Numbered from the stretch's first letter, positions 1 to 11,748 are shown. The stretch: 64,000 bases of DNA from Streptomyces jumonjinensis (GCF_009600885.1 NZ_VCLA01000153.1:5063-69062); one strand, 5' to 3'. A program made the numbers and translations. Notes: generated by a model from the sequence alone, not told the origin.

Positions 1-1410
1 CGCAGCTGTCCTCCTTCGCCGACCAGGTCACGCGGATGGCCCGGGACGTGGGCACGGAGGGCCGGCTCGGCGGTCAGGCGCGGGTCGACGGGGTCAGCGG
101 CACCTGGAAGGAGCTGACCGACTCGGTCAACTTCATGGCGGGGAATCTGACGTCGCAGGTCCGCCAGATCGCTCAGGTGACGACGGCGGTCGCGCGGGGC
201 GATCTCTCGCAGAAGATCGACGTGGACGCCCGGGGCGAGATCCTGGAGCTGAAGAACACGCTCAATACCATGGTGGACCAGCTCTCCAATTTCGCGGAGC
301 AGGTCACCAGGGTCGCGCGCGAGGTGGGCACCGAGGGCATCCTCGGCGGTCAGGCGGAGGTGCAGGGCGTCTCCGGCACCTGGAAGGACCTCACCCAGTC
401 CGTCAATTCGATGGCGAACAATCTGACCTCGCAGGTGCGCAATATCGCCGAGGTGACCACGGCGGTCGCCAAGGGCGACCTCTCCAAGAAGATCACGGTC
501 GACGCCAAGGGCGAGATCCTCGAACTGGTGACGACCGTGAACACCATGGTCGACCAGCTGTCGGACTTCGCCGACGAGGTGACCCGGGTCGCGCGCGAGG
601 TGGGCACGGAGGGCGTGCTGGGCGGTCAGGCCCGGGTGCGGGGCGTCACCGGCATCTGGAAGGACCTCAGCGACAACGTCAATCTGATGGCCAACAACCT
701 CACCAGCCAGGTGCGTAACATCGCCCGGGTCTCGGCGGCGGTCGCGGGCGGCGATCTGACGAAGAAGGTGACCGTCGAAGCGCGCGGTGAGGTCGCCGAG
801 CTGGCCGACACCGTGAACACGATGGTGACCACGCTGTCGTCCTTCGCGGACGAGGTGACGCGGGTCGCGCGGGAGGTGGGCACGGACGGCCGGCTGGGCG
901 GCCAGGCCCGGGTGCCCGGCGTCTCCGGGACCTGGAAGGACCTCACCGAGTCGGTGAACTCGATGGCGTCCAATCTGACCGGCCAGGTGCGGCAGATCGC
1001 CACCGTCACGACCGCCATCGCCAAGGGCGATCTCACCAGGAAGATCGATATCGATGCCCGGGGCGAGATCCTGGAGCTGAAGACCACCATCAACACCATG
1101 GTCGACCAGCTGTCGTCGTTCGCCGGGGAGGTCACCCGGGTGGCCCGGGAAGTGGGCACGGACGGGCAGCTGGGCGGTCAGGCGCGGGTCCGCGATGTGG
1201 ACGGCACCTGGCGCGATCTGACCGAGTCCGTGAACGAGATGGCCGGGAACCTCACCCGGCAGGTGCGGGCGATCGCCGCCGTGGCGACCGCCGTGACCCG
1301 GGGCGATCTCAATCTGAAGATCGACGGCGTGGACGCGGCCGGTGAGATCCAGGTCCTCCAGGACAACATCAACACGATGATCGCCAATCTCCGCGACACC
1401 ACCCTCGCCA
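1..1410 (+). repeat. Five tandem 276-bp (92-codon) HAMP repeats inside osaA
   Basis: The GTG of the EVGTEG/EVGTDG codons recurs near 48, 324, 600, 876 and 1152, an exact 276-bp period. The units are strongly conserved in DNA as well as protein, and a further partial unit runs off the left edge. Such a block is prone to copy-number change and to assembly collapse. Confidence 0.9.
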
Positions 1411-3563
1411 ATGAGGAGCAGGACTGGCTGAAGGGCAATCTGGCCCGTATCTCCGGTCTGATGCAGGGGCGGCGGGATCTGGACGATGTGGCCTCGCTGA
1501 TCATGAGCGAGCTCACCCCCGTCGTCTCCGCGCAGCACGGCGCGTTCTTCATGGCGATGCGGACCGGTGGCCAGGATCTCGTCGGCAGCGGTGGGGACGG
1601 CTCGTACGAGCTGGTCATGCGGGCCAGTTACGGCTACTCGGCGGGGCTGATGCCGACCTCGTTCCGGCCGGGCGAGACGCTGATCGGGACGGCGGCCGAG
1701 GAGAAGCGGACCATCCAGGTCAATGTGCCGCCGGGGTATCTGAAGATCTCCTCGGGGCTCGGGGAGGCGTCTCCGGCGCATGTGATCGTGCTGCCGGTGC
1801 TCTTCGAGGGGAAGGTGCTCGGAGTGATCGAGCTGGCGTCGTTCCAGCCGTTCACGCAGATCCAGCGGGACTTCCTCAACCAGATCGCCGAGATGATCGC
1901 GACCAGCGTCAACACGATCAGCGTGAACACCAAGACCGAGGTGCTGCTGCGGCAGTCGCAGGAGCTGACCGAGCAGCTGCGGGAGCGTTCCGCGGAGCTG
2001 GAGAACCGGCAGAAGGCGCTTCAGTCGTCCAATGCCGAACTGGAGGAGAAGGCCGAGCTGCTGGCCCAGCAGAACCGTGACATCGAGGTCAAGAACACCG
2101 AGATCGAAGAGGCCCGGCAGGTGCTGGAGGAGCGCGCCGAGCAACTCGCGGTGTCGATGCGGTACAAGAGCGAGTTCCTCGCGAACATGTCGCACGAGCT
2201 GCGCACCCCGCTCAACTCGCTGCTGATCCTCGCCAAGCTGCTGGCCGACAACGCGGAGGGCAATCTCTCGCCGAAGCAGGTGGAGTTCGCCGAGACGATC
2301 CACGGCGCCGGCTCCGATCTGCTCCAGCTGATCAACGACATTCTCGATCTGTCGAAGGTCGAGGCGGGCAAGATGGACGTCAGCCCCACCCGTATCGCGC
2401 TGGTGCAGCTGGTCGACTATGTGGAGGCGACCTTCCGGCCGCTGACCGCGGAGAAGGGCCTCGATTTCTCCGTACGGGTCTCTCCCGAGCTGCCCGGGAC
2501 GCTGCACACCGATGAGCAGCGGCTGTTGCAGGTGCTGCGCAATCTGCTCTCGAACGCGGTGAAGTTCACCGATTCCGGAGCGGTGGAGCTGGTGATCCGT
2601 CCGGCGGGCTCCGATGTGCCGCCGTCGATCCGGGAGCAGTTGCTGGAGGTGGGCTCGCTGCGGGAGCCGGACGCGGATCTGATCGCCTTCTCGGTCACGG
2701 ACACCGGGATCGGGATCGCGGCGAGCAAGATGCGGGTGATCTTCGAGGCGTTCAAGCAGGCGGACGGCACCACGAGCCGCAAGTACGGCGGTACGGGCCT
2801 CGGGCTGTCGATCAGCCGGGAGATCGCGCGGCTGCTCGGCGGAGAGATCCACGCGGCGAGCGAGCCGGGCCGGGGCTCGACGTTCACGCTCTATCTGCCG
2901 CTGCACCCCAGTCAGTTGCCGGTGAACGGCCAGGGGCCGGGCGGGGAGGCGCAGAGCGCGCAGGAGAGCGCCGTGCAGTTGGAGCGGGCGCTGCGGACGG
3001 AGGCGTACTCGGGTTCCGCGACGCTGTTCCGGCGGCGGCGCAAGGCCATCGGCGCCACGGAGGAACGGGCCGCGCTGCCCGCTTCCGGGACGGCCGCCCC
3101 GTCCTCGGCGGCTCAGGGGCAGTCGGCGGACGCGCCGGCCGCGGCCGAGCCGGCGGAGCCGCGGCGGGTGTTCGAGTTCGACAACGAGAAGGTGCTGATC
3201 GTCGACGACGACATCCGCAACGTCTTCGCGCTCACCTCCGTGCTGGAGCAGCACGGGCTGACGGTGCTGTACGCGGAGAACGGGCGGGAGGGCATCGAAG
3301 TGCTGGAGCAGCACGACGATGTGACGGTCGTTCTGATGGACATCATGATGCCGGAGATGGACGGCTACGCGACGACGACGGCGATCCGCCGGATGCCGCA
3401 GTTCGCCGGGCTGCCGATCGTCGCGCTCACCGCGAAGGCGATGAAGGGCGACCGGGAGAAGGCCATCGAGTCGGGGGCCTCGGACTATGTGACGAAGCCG
3501 GTGGACCCCGACCATCTGCTGTCCGTGATGGAGCAGTGGATGCGCGAGCGCGGCGGGCGGTGA
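1..3563 (+). CDS. osaA: Hybrid histidine kinase with tandem HAMP units, OsaA-like (5' partial)
   Basis: This is the C-terminal part of a very large hybrid sensor kinase; its frame is open from the first base of the window, so the true start lies upstream. Counting from the Met at 36, five near-identical 92-residue units occupy about residues 1-460, each with a HAMP-like segment and a GTWKDLT motif. They are followed by a GAF domain (about 480-640), a coiled coil, a HisKA domain ([10 protein letters not shown], His720), an HATPase domain ([11 protein letters not shown]), a Ser/Ala/Pro-rich linker and a receiver domain with Asp1102 in [12 protein letters not shown]. No membrane segment is visible in this part. 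The layout and the downstream receiver-only gene match OsaA/OsaB, needed for osmoadaptation in S. coelicolor. The family call is firm; the osa name rests on synteny. Confidence 0.9.
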   Translation, partial: QLSSFADQVTRMARDVGTEGRLGGQARVDGVSGTWKELTDSVNFMAGNLTSQVRQIAQVTTAVARGDLSQKIDVDARGEILELKNTLNTMVDQLSNFAEQVTRVAREVGTEGILGGQAEVQGVSGTWKDLTQSVNSMANNLTSQVRNIAEVTTAVAKGDLSKKITVDAKGEILELVTTVNTMVDQLSDFADEVTRVAREVGTEGVLGGQARVRGVTGIWKDLSDNVNLMANNLTSQVRNIARVSAAVAGGDLTKKVTVEARGEVAELADTVNTMVTTLSSFADEVTRVAREVGTDGRLGGQARVPGVSGTWKDLTESVNSMASNLTGQVRQIATVTTAIAKGDLTRKIDIDARGEILELKTTINTMVDQLSSFAGEVTRVAREVGTDGQLGGQARVRDVDGTWRDLTESVNEMAGNLTRQVRAIAAVATAVTRGDLNLKIDGVDAAGEIQVLQDNINTMIANLRDTTLANEEQDWLKGNLARISGLMQGRRDLDDVASLIMSELTPVVSAQHGAFFMAMRTGGQDLVGSGGDGSYELVMRASYGYSAGLMPTSFRPGETLIGTAAEEKRTIQVNVPPGYLKISSGLGEASPAHVIVLPVLFEGKVLGVIELASFQPFTQIQRDFLNQIAEMIATSVNTISVNTKTEVLLRQSQELTEQLRERSAELENRQKALQSSNAELEEKAELLAQQNRDIEVKNTEIEEARQVLEERAEQLAVSMRYKSEFLANMSHELRTPLNSLLILAKLLADNAEGNLSPKQVEFAETIHGAGSDLLQLINDILDLSKVEAGKMDVSPTRIALVQLVDYVEATFRPLTAEKGLDFSVRVSPELPGTLHTDEQRLLQVLRNLLSNAVKFTDSGAVELVIRPAGSDVPPSIREQLLEVGSLREPDADLIAFSVTDTGIGIAASKMRVIFEAFKQADGTTSRKYGGTGLGLSISREIARLLGGEIHAASEPGRGSTFTLYLPLHPSQLPVNGQGPGGEAQSAQESAVQLERALRTEAYSGSATLFRRRRKAIGATEERAALPASGTAAPSSAAQGQSADAPAAAEPAEPRRVFEFDNEKVLIVDDDIRNVFALTSVLEQHGLTVLYAENGREGIEVLEQHDDVTVVLMDIMMPEMDGYATTTAIRRMPQFAGLPIVALTAKAMKGDREKAIESGASDYVTKPVDPDHLLSVMEQWMRERGGR

Positions 3564-3591
3564 GAGGGGCGCGGCGGCGGTGAGACGGGTG

Positions 3592-3639
3592 CGGCGGCGG
3601 TGCGTCGGAGACTTTCGTCACTCCGGCCTTCCGCCGCCG
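3592..3639 (+). terminator. Possible terminator or processing hairpin after osaA
   Basis: CGGCGGCGG at 3592-3600 can pair with CCGCCGCCG at 3631-3639, and an inner CGGAG/CTCCG pair (3606-3610 with 3621-3625) stabilises it. There is no U tract, which is usual for high-GC actinobacteria. The rest of the 326-bp gap before osaB holds no gene I can see. Confidence 0.4.
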
Positions 3640-3889
3640 CCCTGCTGACTGACCGTGTCCACGAGCGTGTGGGACCGCGTCGTACGGGGAACCTTCTGGT
3701 CTTCCGTTACGTTTCTGCTATGTGCACAGTGACATCATGGTGACAGGGTGTGGCGATGGGCGGGGTGCGGCTACCATGACCGGCACAACATTGGGCGACG
3801 CAAGGGAGTCGTCCCCTGGGGTGGCGCGGGACGCGTCACCCGGCTCATGGAGCCGGGGAGACCCCAGGCCGGGGCGAGGAGGACGGGGC

Positions 3890-4576
3890 ATGGTGCAGAA
3901 GGCCAAGATCCTCCTGGTCGATGACCGGCCGGAGAATCTGCTGGCGCTGGAGGCCATTCTCTCCGCGCTCGATCAGACACTGGTGCGGGCATCGTCAGGG
4001 GAGGAAGCGCTCAAGGCGCTGCTGACGGACGACTTCGCGGTCATTCTGCTGGACGTTCAGATGCCGGGCATGGACGGCTTCGAGACCGCCGCGCACATCA
4101 AGCGCCGGGAGCGGACCCGGGACATTCCGATCATCTTTCTCACCGCGATCAACCATGGCCCGCATCACACCTTCCGGGGGTATGCGGCCGGCGCGGTCGA
4201 CTACATCTCCAAGCCGTTCGACCCGTGGGTGCTGCGGGCGAAGGTCTCGGTGTTCGTCGAGCTGTACATGAAGAACTGCAAACTGCGGGAACAGGCCGCG
4301 CTGCTCAGGCTTCAGCTCGAAGGCGGCGCGGGAGCGCAGCCCGGCGGCGGCGACAGCCGTGCGTCGGCTGGGCTGCTCGCCGAGCTCTCCGCACGGCTCG
4401 CGGCGGTCGAGGAGCAGGCGGAGGCGCTGTCCAAGCAGTTGGGCGACGAATCGGCGGACGGGGCAGCCGTCTCCACCGCCGCCCATCTCGAACGCAAACT
4501 GACGGAGCTGCGGCGGGCGCTGGACGCGCTGGAGCCCGATGCGGGGAACAGCCCCGTACTGCCGTCGCAGACCTGA
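3890..4576 (+). CDS. osaB: Receiver-only response regulator, OsaB-like
   Basis: The 228-residue protein has an N-terminal receiver domain (KILLVDDRPENL; phospho-acceptor Asp55 in LLDVQMPGMDGF; the conserved Lys of SKPFDPW). A C-terminal half with predicted coiled coil (leucine- and glutamate-rich around residues 120-215) follows, and there is no DNA-binding domain. The ATG at 3890 is preceded by GAGGAGG at 3876-3882. An upstream in-frame ATG at 3722 would add 56 low-complexity residues and is not preferred. It follows the hybrid kinase on the same strand, so phosphotransfer from it is likely. OsaB of S. coelicolor has this output-less architecture and is required for growth under osmotic stress. 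Confidence 0.88.
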   Translation: MVQKAKILLVDDRPENLLALEAILSALDQTLVRASSGEEALKALLTDDFAVILLDVQMPGMDGFETAAHIKRRERTRDIPIIFLTAINHGPHHTFRGYAAGAVDYISKPFDPWVLRAKVSVFVELYMKNCKLREQAALLRLQLEGGAGAQPGGGDSRASAGLLAELSARLAAVEEQAEALSKQLGDESADGAAVSTAAHLERKLTELRRALDALEPDAGNSPVLPSQT

Positions 4577-5011
4577 CCGCCGTGCCGGTGGGGGCTGAGC
4601 TTTCCCGGCGGCTGAAGGGCTGAGCTTCCTCGGCGGCCTTTCACCGGCTCCGGGGAACCGGCCCCCGGGAAACCGGCCCCCGGAGGGGCCGGAGCTCCGC
4701 GCGGAATCGGGTCCGCTGAGGAGCGTGCGCCGCAAGGCGGGGAGCGGCGGGGCCGGGCATGGAGCCGCCGTCCCCGCGCTCTTCCCGGCCGTACCGCGCC
4801 CTCTTCGGTCGTACCCCGCGCCCTCGCCCGCCGCGCCCGCCGGGTCTGCCGCGCCCGCCGTGTCTTCTTCGGACTGCCCGCTCGCGTGGGCGGCACCACC
4901 GGCCCCGGCCGCCTGAGGCCATGTCACTTCGCCGCCCCCTCAGGGCGACACGGACGGGTGAAGCCGTGGGCACACGTGTCCGCCGCCGTCGGCACCGGTA
5001 ACCTCACCACC
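4577..5011. other. Intergenic region osaB-ftsK
   Basis: This 435-bp stretch has no convincing gene. It holds short direct repeats (two copies of AACCGGCCCCCGG near 4659-4685, and TGAGCTT..CGGCGGC twice near 4597-4640). At its right end a -10-like TAACCT (4999-5004) lies seven bases before the ftsK start. Apparent ORFs here are high-GC open frames. Confidence 0.6.
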
Positions 5012-7903
5012 ATGGCCTCTCGTACGTCCGGCAATGGTTCCCAGGGCACCGCGAAACAGCGCCCAGGCCGTACGAGCGGCGGCGCCGCCGCCGCGAAGAA
5101 GGCGGCCCCCGCGAAGAAACCCGCCAAGGGGCCCGCCGCCAAGAAGGCCGTGCCCGCCAAGAAGGCCCCGGCCAGGAAAGCGCCCGCGAACAAGACCGCG
5201 CCGAAGAAGAGCACGGCCGCGAAACCCGCGCCACGACCGGCCCCCTCGCCCACCGGCGGCGTCTACCGGCTGGCCCGCGCCCTCTGGCTCGCGGTCGCCC
5301 GTACCGTGGGCGCGCTCTTCCGCGGCATAGGGCGGGGCGCGAAAGGGCTCGACCCCGCCCACCGCAAAGACGGCCTCGCCCTGCTGCTCCTCGGCCTCGC
5401 CCTGATCATCGCCGCCGGCACCTGGTCCAATCTGCGCGGCCCGGTCGGCGATCTCGTCGAGATGCTGGTGACCACGGCGTTCGGCAGACTCGACCTCCTG
5501 GTGCCGATACTGCTGGGCGCGATCGCCGTACGGCTGATCCGCCATCCCGAGAAGCCCGAGGCCAACGGGCGGATCGTGATCGGCCTCTCCGCCCTCGTCA
5601 TCGGGCTGCTCGGACAGGTCCACATCGCCTGCGGCGCCCCCGAGCGCACCGACACCGCCGCGATCCAGGACGCGGGCGGGCTGATCGGCTGGGGCGCGTC
5701 CGCGCCGCTGGCCTTCATGATGGGCACGGTCCTGGCGGTGCCGCTGCTGGCGCTGCTCACCTTCTTCGGGCTGCTCGTCGTCACCGCGACCCCCGTCAAC
5801 GCCATTCCCCGCAGACTGCGCCAGCTCGGCGTCCGGCTGCATCTGATCGAGCCCGCGTACGAGCCGGAGGCGGACGACGACCTCTTCGACGACGACCGGC
5901 GCTATGACGACCAGTGGCGCGACACGGAGCCCGTCCGCACCCGCCGTCCCCCGGCCCGCCGGAGTGAGGCGCCGGAGGTCTACGACGCCGAAGAGGCCGA
6001 GGCGCAGGCGCTCTCCCGCCGCCGCAAGCCACGCCGGGGCGCCGGGCTCCCCGAGGACCGCCCGATGGACGCCGTGGACGTGGCCGCGGCAGCGGCGGCG
6101 GCGCTCGACGGGGCCGTCTACAACGGTCTGCCGCCCTCGCCGCTGATCGCCGATCTGACCAAGGACCTCACGGCCGACCGGGAGCGGGCCCGCTCCCCGC
6201 TGCCGAGCGCGCGGGGAGCGAAGGCCGCGTCCGGCGGCTCCGCATCTGATCGGGCCGGGACCGCGTCCGGCGGCGCCGTACCCGACCGGGCCGAGCCCGC
6301 GGCCGGAAGGTCCGCACCGGATCGGGTCGAGCCCGCGGCCGGGAGCCCCGTACCGGATCTGACGAAGCCCGTGCCCGAGCACTCCCAGCCGCTGCCCGCG
6401 CGCGCGGAGCAGCTGCGGCTCTCCGGCGACATCACCTACGCGCTGCCCTCGCTCGATCTGCTGGAGCGCGGCGGTCCGGGGAAGACGCGCAGCGCCGCCA
6501 ATGACGCGATCGTCGCCTCGCTCACCAATGTGTTCATGGAGTTCAAGGTCGACGCCGCCGTCACCGGCTTCACCCGGGGACCCACGGTCACCCGTTACGA
6601 GGTGGAGCTCGGCCCGGCGGTGAAGGTCGAGCGGATCACGGCGCTGACCAAGAACATCGCGTACGCCGTCGCCAGTCCCGACGTACGGATCATCTCCCCG
6701 ATCCCCGGGAAGTCCGCGGTCGGCATCGAGATCCCCAACACCGACCGCGAGATGGTCAACCTCGGCGATGTGCTGAGGCTCGCGGACGCGGCGGAGGACG
6801 ACCATCCGATGCTGGTCGCGCTCGGCAAGGACGTGGAGGGCGGCTATGTGATGGCCAACCTCGCCAAGATGCCGCACATCCTGGTCGCCGGAGCCACCGG
6901 TTCCGGCAAGTCGTCCTGCATCAACTGCCTGATCACGTCGGTGATGATAAGGGCGACCCCGGAGGACGTACGGATGGTGCTGGTCGACCCCAAGAGGGTT
7001 GAGCTGACCGCCTACGAGGGCATTCCGCATCTGATCACGCCGATCATCACCAACCCCAAGCGGGCCGCCGAGGCGCTCCAGTGGGTGGTGCGCGAGATGG
7101 ATCTGCGCTATGACGACCTCGCCGCCTTCGGCTACCGGCATATCGACGACTTCAACCGGGCCGTGCGCGCCGGCAAGGTCAAGCCGCCCGAGGGCAGCGG
7201 ACGGGAGCTTCAGCCCTACCCGTATCTGCTGGTCATCGTGGACGAGCTGGCGGATCTGATGATGGTGGCCCCGCGCGATGTCGAGGACGCCATCGTCCGG
7301 ATCACCCAGCTGGCGCGCGCGGCCGGCATCCATCTGGTGCTGGCGACACAGCGGCCGTCCGTCGATGTGGTCACCGGTCTCATCAAGGCGAATGTGCCCT
7401 CCCGGCTCGCCTTCGCCACCTCCTCGCTCGCCGACAGCCGGGTCATCCTCGACCAGCCGGGCGCGGAGAAGCTGATCGGCAAGGGCGACGGCCTCTTCCT
7501 GCCGATGGGCGCGAACAAGCCGACCCGTATGCAGGGAGCGTTCGTCACCGAGGACGAGGTCGCCGTCGTCGTCCGGCACTGCAAGGAGCAGATGACGCCC
7601 GTCTTCCGGGAGGACGTGGTCGTCGGCTCCCAGCAGAAGAAGGAGATCGACGAGGAGATCGGCGACGATCTCGATCTGCTCTGCCAGGCCGCCGAACTCG
7701 TGGTATCGACCCAGTTCGGGTCCACCTCCATGCTCCAGCGGAAGCTGCGCGTCGGCTTCGCCAAGGCCGGGCGGCTGATGGACCTGATGGAGTCACGCAA
7801 TGTCGTCGGCCCCAGCGAGGGCTCCAAGGCCCGGGACGTCCTGGTGAAACCGGACGAACTGGATGGAGTGCTCGCCGTGATCCGGGGGGAGCCTCACCCG
7901 TAA
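5012..7903 (+). CDS. ftsK: DNA translocase FtsK/SpoIIIE
   Basis: FtsK pumps chromosomal DNA through closing septa, here during sporulation septation. The 963-residue protein starts with an unusual Ala/Lys/Pro-rich tail (about residues 15-80), followed by about four membrane helices (130-270), a disordered linker (290-470), and the motor. The motor has Walker A GATGSGKS at 627-634, Walker B in [11 protein letters not shown], and [17 protein letters not shown]-terminal winged-helix gamma domain ([17 protein letters not shown]) recognises orienting sequences. I chose the ATG at 5012 because TAACCT sits seven bases upstream, a leaderless pattern; the longer frame to 4886 adds residues unlike the family. 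Confidence 0.96.
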   Translation: MASRTSGNGSQGTAKQRPGRTSGGAAAAKKAAPAKKPAKGPAAKKAVPAKKAPARKAPANKTAPKKSTAAKPAPRPAPSPTGGVYRLARALWLAVARTVGALFRGIGRGAKGLDPAHRKDGLALLLLGLALIIAAGTWSNLRGPVGDLVEMLVTTAFGRLDLLVPILLGAIAVRLIRHPEKPEANGRIVIGLSALVIGLLGQVHIACGAPERTDTAAIQDAGGLIGWGASAPLAFMMGTVLAVPLLALLTFFGLLVVTATPVNAIPRRLRQLGVRLHLIEPAYEPEADDDLFDDDRRYDDQWRDTEPVRTRRPPARRSEAPEVYDAEEAEAQALSRRRKPRRGAGLPEDRPMDAVDVAAAAAAALDGAVYNGLPPSPLIADLTKDLTADRERARSPLPSARGAKAASGGSASDRAGTASGGAVPDRAEPAAGRSAPDRVEPAAGSPVPDLTKPVPEHSQPLPARAEQLRLSGDITYALPSLDLLERGGPGKTRSAANDAIVASLTNVFMEFKVDAAVTGFTRGPTVTRYEVELGPAVKVERITALTKNIAYAVASPDVRIISPIPGKSAVGIEIPNTDREMVNLGDVLRLADAAEDDHPMLVALGKDVEGGYVMANLAKMPHILVAGATGSGKSSCINCLITSVMIRATPEDVRMVLVDPKRVELTAYEGIPHLITPIITNPKRAAEALQWVVREMDLRYDDLAAFGYRHIDDFNRAVRAGKVKPPEGSGRELQPYPYLLVIVDELADLMMVAPRDVEDAIVRITQLARAAGIHLVLATQRPSVDVVTGLIKANVPSRLAFATSSLADSRVILDQPGAEKLIGKGDGLFLPMGANKPTRMQGAFVTEDEVAVVVRHCKEQMTPVFREDVVVGSQQKKEIDEEIGDDLDLLCQAAELVVSTQFGSTSMLQRKLRVGFAKAGRLMDLMESRNVVGPSEGSKARDVLVKPDELDGVLAVIRGEPHP

Positions 7904-8115
7904 GGGTTCGGCTCGGGCGGGGTTCGGCGGGCAACCGTTTCCCCCGCTCGTACGTCAAGTTGGAGGGAGGGACGGAACAGCGGACCGTCCGTCGCCGGGA
8001 AGGCCGCAGGCCATTCCGATGGCGTACAAACACCGGCCGTCCGGTTGCCCCACCCTTTCGTACCAGCCATACACTGAACCTCCAGCAGGTGGTTACACGC
8101 TCGAAAGGCGCCCCC

Positions 8116-8958
8116 GTGTCCATCGGCAACTCTCCCGAAGACGACCGGCCTTCCACCGATGAGAACCGGCCCTCCATCGATGAGAGCCGGCCCTCCATCG
8201 GCCGCGCCCTCCAGCAGGCCCGGATCGCCGCCGGTCTGACCGTCGACGAGGTCAGTGCCGGCACCCGGGTGCGCATCCCGATCATCCACGCGATCGAGGA
8301 GGACGACTTCACCCGCAGCGGCGGCGATGTATACGCGCGCGGGCACGTCCGCATGATCGCGCAGGCGGTCCGGCTCGACCCGGCGCCCCTGGTCGCGCAG
8401 TACGACTCCGAGCGCGGCGGCCGTCCCGTGCCCACCCCCGCCGCTCCCCTCTTCGAGGCCGAACGCATCAGGCCCGAGCCGCGCCGCCCCAACTGGACCG
8501 CCGCCATGGTCGCTGCGATCGTCGCCGTGATCGGCTTCGTCGGCTTCACTCTCTTCAGCGGCGACGACTCCGACCGGAACCGAACGTCGCAGGCCGCCGA
8601 GGGGCGGGCTCCCGCGAAGCCCTCGAAGACACCCAGCGCCAAGCCCGTCGACCCCAAGCCCGACCCCACCGACGGCGCCATCGCCGCCGCGCCCAAGGAC
8701 AAGGTCACGGTGAAGCTCTCCGTGATCGACGCCAAGAGCTGGATCTCGGCCAAGTCCCACAACGGCAAGCTGCTCTTCGACGGCACCCTCGCCAAGGGCC
8801 AGTCCAAGACCTTCTCCGACGACGAACGCATCGATCTCATCCTCGGAAACGCCGGAGCGATCGAGCTCTACGTCAACGGCAAGAAGGTCGAGGACGAATT
8901 CCGGACCGGCCAGGTCGAACGCCTCTCGTACACCAAGGGCGACCCCGAGGCCGGCTGA
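8116..8958 (+). CDS. RodZ-like helix-turn-helix membrane protein
   Basis: This 280-residue protein has an N-terminal XRE-type helix-turn-helix ([20 protein letters not shown], roughly residues 24-90). A single membrane helix (about 130-150) and a C-terminal extracytoplasmic domain of the DUF4115 type found in RodZ ([11 protein letters not shown] region) follow. In other bacteria RodZ links MreB to the wall-synthesis machinery; in streptomycetes its role is less clear. The GTG at 8116 is chosen because GAAAGG lies seven bases upstream. A short degenerate repeat ([20 protein letters not shown]) opens the protein. Confidence 0.82.
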   Translation: MSIGNSPEDDRPSTDENRPSIDESRPSIGRALQQARIAAGLTVDEVSAGTRVRIPIIHAIEEDDFTRSGGDVYARGHVRMIAQAVRLDPAPLVAQYDSERGGRPVPTPAAPLFEAERIRPEPRRPNWTAAMVAAIVAVIGFVGFTLFSGDDSDRNRTSQAAEGRAPAKPSKTPSAKPVDPKPDPTDGAIAAAPKDKVTVKLSVIDAKSWISAKSHNGKLLFDGTLAKGQSKTFSDDERIDLILGNAGAIELYVNGKKVEDEFRTGQVERLSYTKGDPEAG

Positions 8959-9029
8959 CATATCAGGCGTGGCCTGCGGGGGAGCCCTCGCGGCAGGGGC
9001 GTGGGTCAGGACAAAGTAGTCTTGAGCCC

Positions 9030-10559
9030 ATGCCCGAACGCCGTACCGTCGCCCTTGTCACTCTTGGCTGCGCCCGTAACGAGGTGGACTCGGAGGAGCT
9101 CGCAGGCCGCTTGGCAGCGGACGGCTGGGAGCTTGTCGAGGAAGCCTCAGACGCGGATGTCGCCGTCGTCAACACCTGCGGTTTCGTCGAGGCCGCCAAG
9201 AAGGACTCAGTCGACGCGCTCCTCGAAGCCAATGATCTGAAGGATCACGGCAGAACCCAGGCCGTGGTCGCGGTCGGCTGTATGGCCGAGCGCTACGGCA
9301 AGGAGCTCGCCGACGCCCTGCCCGAAGCGGACGGCGTCCTCGGCTTCGACGACTACGCCGATATCTCCGACCGGCTCCAGACCATCCTCAGCGGTGGGGT
9401 CCATGCCTCGCACACCCCCCGTGACCGGCGCAAACTGCTGCCGCTGAGCCCCGTCGAGCGCCAGGCGGCGACCGATGTGGCGCTGCCGGGCCACGGGGAG
9501 CCCCTGGTCGAGCTCCCCGACCTCCCGGAGGGCGTCGCTCCGGTCTCCGGGCCGCGCGCGCCGCTCCGCCGCCGCCTCGGCAGCAGCCCGGTGGCCTCCG
9601 TGAAGCTCGCCTCCGGCTGCGACCGGCGCTGCTCCTTCTGCGCCATCCCGTCCTTCCGCGGCTCCTTCATCTCCCGGCGGCCCAGCGATGTCCTCGGTGA
9701 GACCCGCTGGCTGGCCGAGCAGGGCGTCAAGGAGGTCATGCTGGTCTCCGAGAACAACACGTCCTACGGCAAGGACCTCGGCGACATCCGCCTGCTGGAG
9801 ACCCTGCTGCCGGAGCTGGCGGAGGTCGACGGCATCGAGCGGGTCCGGGTCAGCTACCTCCAGCCCGCCGAGATGCGGCCCGGACTGATCGATGTGCTGA
9901 CCTCCACGCCCAAGATCGCGCCGTACTTCGATCTCTCCTTCCAGCACTCCGCGCCCGGTGTGCTGCGCTCGATGCGGCGCTTCGGGGACACCGAGCGGTT
10001 CCTGGAACTGCTGGAGACCATTCGCGGCAAGGCCCCGCAGGCGGGTGTGCGCTCCAACTTCATCGTCGGATTCCCCGGTGAGAGCCAGGCCGACTTCGAA
10101 GAGCTGGAAGGCTTCCTGACGCGCGCCCGTCTCGACGCCATCGGAGTGTTCGGATACTCCGACGAGGACGGTACGGAAGCGGCCGGTTACGACCACAAAC
10201 TCGACGACGACGTCATCTCCGAGCGGCTGGCGCATCTGTCGCGTCTCGCCGAGGAGCTGACCGCGCAGCGCGCCGAGGAGCGGCTCGGGGAGACGCTTGA
10301 GGTGCTGGTCGAGTCCGTGGACGGCGAGGACGGCGCTGTGGGACGGGCCGCGCACCAGGCGCCCGAGACGGATGGGCAGATCGTCTTCACCACGCGCGAC
10401 GGGCTGGTCCCCGGCCGTATGGTCGTGGCGAAGGCGGTCGCCGCGGAAGGCGTCGACCTGGTGGCGGAGTATGTGAGCGAGTACGGGGCCCGGCACGGCG
10501 AGGACGCCGAGGACGCCCAGGACGGCCGCCAGGTCGCTGGTGAGGAGGCGGGCAGATGA
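9030..10559 (+). CDS. rimO: Ribosomal protein S12 methylthiotransferase RimO
   Basis: RimO is a radical-SAM enzyme that methylthiolates an aspartate of ribosomal protein S12. The N-terminal MTTase domain carries Cys14, Cys50 and Cys84 (second Fe-S cluster). The radical-SAM motif is C197-DRR-C201-SF-C204, and a C-terminal TRAM domain follows. Between the first two domains lies an extended actinobacterial insert (about residues 122-190). The gene is 509 codons long and overlaps pgsA by ATGA. A TAGTCT hexamer at 9017-9022 lies seven bases before the ATG, so the message may be leaderless. It is distinguished from miaB, also in this window, by sequence around the clusters and by context. Confidence 0.95.
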   Translation: MPERRTVALVTLGCARNEVDSEELAGRLAADGWELVEEASDADVAVVNTCGFVEAAKKDSVDALLEANDLKDHGRTQAVVAVGCMAERYGKELADALPEADGVLGFDDYADISDRLQTILSGGVHASHTPRDRRKLLPLSPVERQAATDVALPGHGEPLVELPDLPEGVAPVSGPRAPLRRRLGSSPVASVKLASGCDRRCSFCAIPSFRGSFISRRPSDVLGETRWLAEQGVKEVMLVSENNTSYGKDLGDIRLLETLLPELAEVDGIERVRVSYLQPAEMRPGLIDVLTSTPKIAPYFDLSFQHSAPGVLRSMRRFGDTERFLELLETIRGKAPQAGVRSNFIVGFPGESQADFEELEGFLTRARLDAIGVFGYSDEDGTEAAGYDHKLDDDVISERLAHLSRLAEELTAQRAEERLGETLEVLVESVDGEDGAVGRAAHQAPETDGQIVFTTRDGLVPGRMVVAKAVAAEGVDLVAEYVSEYGARHGEDAEDAQDGRQVAGEEAGR

Positions 10560-11221
10560 CCGGAGTGCCGGCATCCGCGGGGGGCGGCACCGGTAGGCCC
10601 GCCCCCGGCGGCAAGCTGGGCGCTGCGGCCGTCAATCAGGCCAGCCTGTGGAACATCGCCAACATCCTCACCATGGTGCGGCTGGTCCTGGTGCCCGCCT
10701 TCGTGGTGCTGATGCTCCAGGACGGCGGGTACGACCCGGCCTGGCGTGCCTGGGCGTGGGCGGCCTTCGCCGTCGCGATGATCACCGATATCTTCGACGG
10801 TCATCTGGCCCGTACCTACAACCTGGTCACCGACTTCGGGAAGATCGCCGACCCGATCGCGGACAAGGCGATCATGGCCGCCGGGCTGATCTGTCTGTCG
10901 GCGCTGGGGGATCTCCCGTGGTGGGTGACGGCGGTCATCCTCTTCCGGGAGCTGGGGATCACGGTGATGCGGTTCTGGGTGATCCGTCACGGCGTGATTC
11001 CGGCCAGTCGCGGCGGCAAGCTGAAGACGCTCACCCAGGGCACGGCGGTCGGCATGTACGTACTGGCGCTGACCGGTCCGCTGGCCACCCTCCGCTTCTG
11101 GGTGATGGCCCTCGCCGTGGTGCTGACGGTGGTCTCCGGCCTCGATTACGTACGTCAGGCGATCGTCCTGCGACGGCGTGGACTCGCCAAGGAGCGCGGC
11201 ACGGCGGGCGAGCCGAGGTGA
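10556..11221 (+). CDS. pgsA: CDP-diacylglycerol-glycerol-3-phosphate 3-phosphatidyltransferase
   Basis: PgsA makes phosphatidylglycerol phosphate at the membrane, the committed step to phosphatidylglycerol and cardiolipin. The 221-residue protein has several membrane helices and the full CDP-alcohol phosphotransferase motif, with Asp81, Gly82, Ala85-Arg86, Gly95, Asp99 and Asp103. Its first four bases overlap the rimO stop, and its own stop overlaps the cinA GTG, pointing to translational coupling in a rimO-pgsA-cinA operon. A family paralogue acting on another alcohol (for example inositol phosphate) is possible, but the rimO-cinA context favours PgsA. Confidence 0.88.
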   Translation: MTGVPASAGGGTGRPAPGGKLGAAAVNQASLWNIANILTMVRLVLVPAFVVLMLQDGGYDPAWRAWAWAAFAVAMITDIFDGHLARTYNLVTDFGKIADPIADKAIMAAGLICLSALGDLPWWVTAVILFRELGITVMRFWVIRHGVIPASRGGKLKTLTQGTAVGMYVLALTGPLATLRFWVMALAVVLTVVSGLDYVRQAIVLRRRGLAKERGTAGEPR

Positions 11222-11748
11222 CTGGCGGGGGAACCGAGGCGGCTCTGGCCGCCCGGATTCTCGGGGTGCTCGCGGAGCGTGGTCAGACGGTGGCCGTCGC
11301 GGAGTCCCTCACGGGTGGTCTCGTGGCCGCGGAACTGACGGCCGTGCCGGGGGCTTCGACCGCCTTCCGCGGTTCGGTGACCGCGTACGCGACCGAGGTG
11401 CAGCACACGGTGCTGGGCGTCGGCGAAGCCCTCCTGGCGGAGCGCGGAGCGGTCGATTCCGAAGTCGCGCGGCAGATGGCGGCCGGTGTGCGCACGGCGC
11501 TGGGCGCCGACTGGGGCATTGCCACCACGGGGGTGGCGGGGCCCGAGCCGCAGGACGGCCGGCCGGTCGGAACGGTCCATATCGCTGTAGCCGGACTGAA
11601 GGGCACGGGGAAAGTCGCCGTATTGCGGTTGAACGGTACCCGGGCGGAAATCCGTAGAGAGAGTGTACGGAGCGTGCTCGGGCTGCTCCTGGATGAACTC
11701 CTGGGGAGCGTGCGGGCGAAGGATACGGAACAGAACGGGGGGAATTGA
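11218..11748 (+). CDS. cinA: CinA C-terminal domain protein, nicotinamide-nucleotide amidase
   Basis: The 176-residue protein corresponds to the C-terminal CinA (PncC) domain alone, which deamidates nicotinamide mononucleotide in NAD recycling. Recognisable motifs are VAESLTGG near residue 30, SVTAYATEVQHTVLGV and TTGVAGPEPQDG with VGTVHIA. The N-terminal MoCF-like domain of full CinA is absent, as in many actinobacteria. It starts at a GTG overlapping the pgsA stop; the open frame continues far upstream but inside pgsA. Stand-alone PncC activity is inferred from the family. Confidence 0.85.
   Translation: MTGGGTEAALAARILGVLAERGQTVAVAESLTGGLVAAELTAVPGASTAFRGSVTAYATEVQHTVLGVGEALLAERGAVDSEVARQMAAGVRTALGADWGIATTGVAGPEPQDGRPVGTVHIAVAGLKGTGKVAVLRLNGTRAEIRRESVRSVLGLLLDELLGSVRAKDTEQNGGN

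Noticed and set aside
1..1410. Regular repeats that could suggest a CRISPR array
   Set aside because: The units are 276 bp, coding and without spacers.
4940..7579. Very long minus-strand open frame opposite ftsK
   Set aside because: It is a GC-bias shadow of ftsK with His/Gly/Arg-rich low-complexity translation. Similar shadows opposite the RSH gene and nrdJ were rejected for the same reason.
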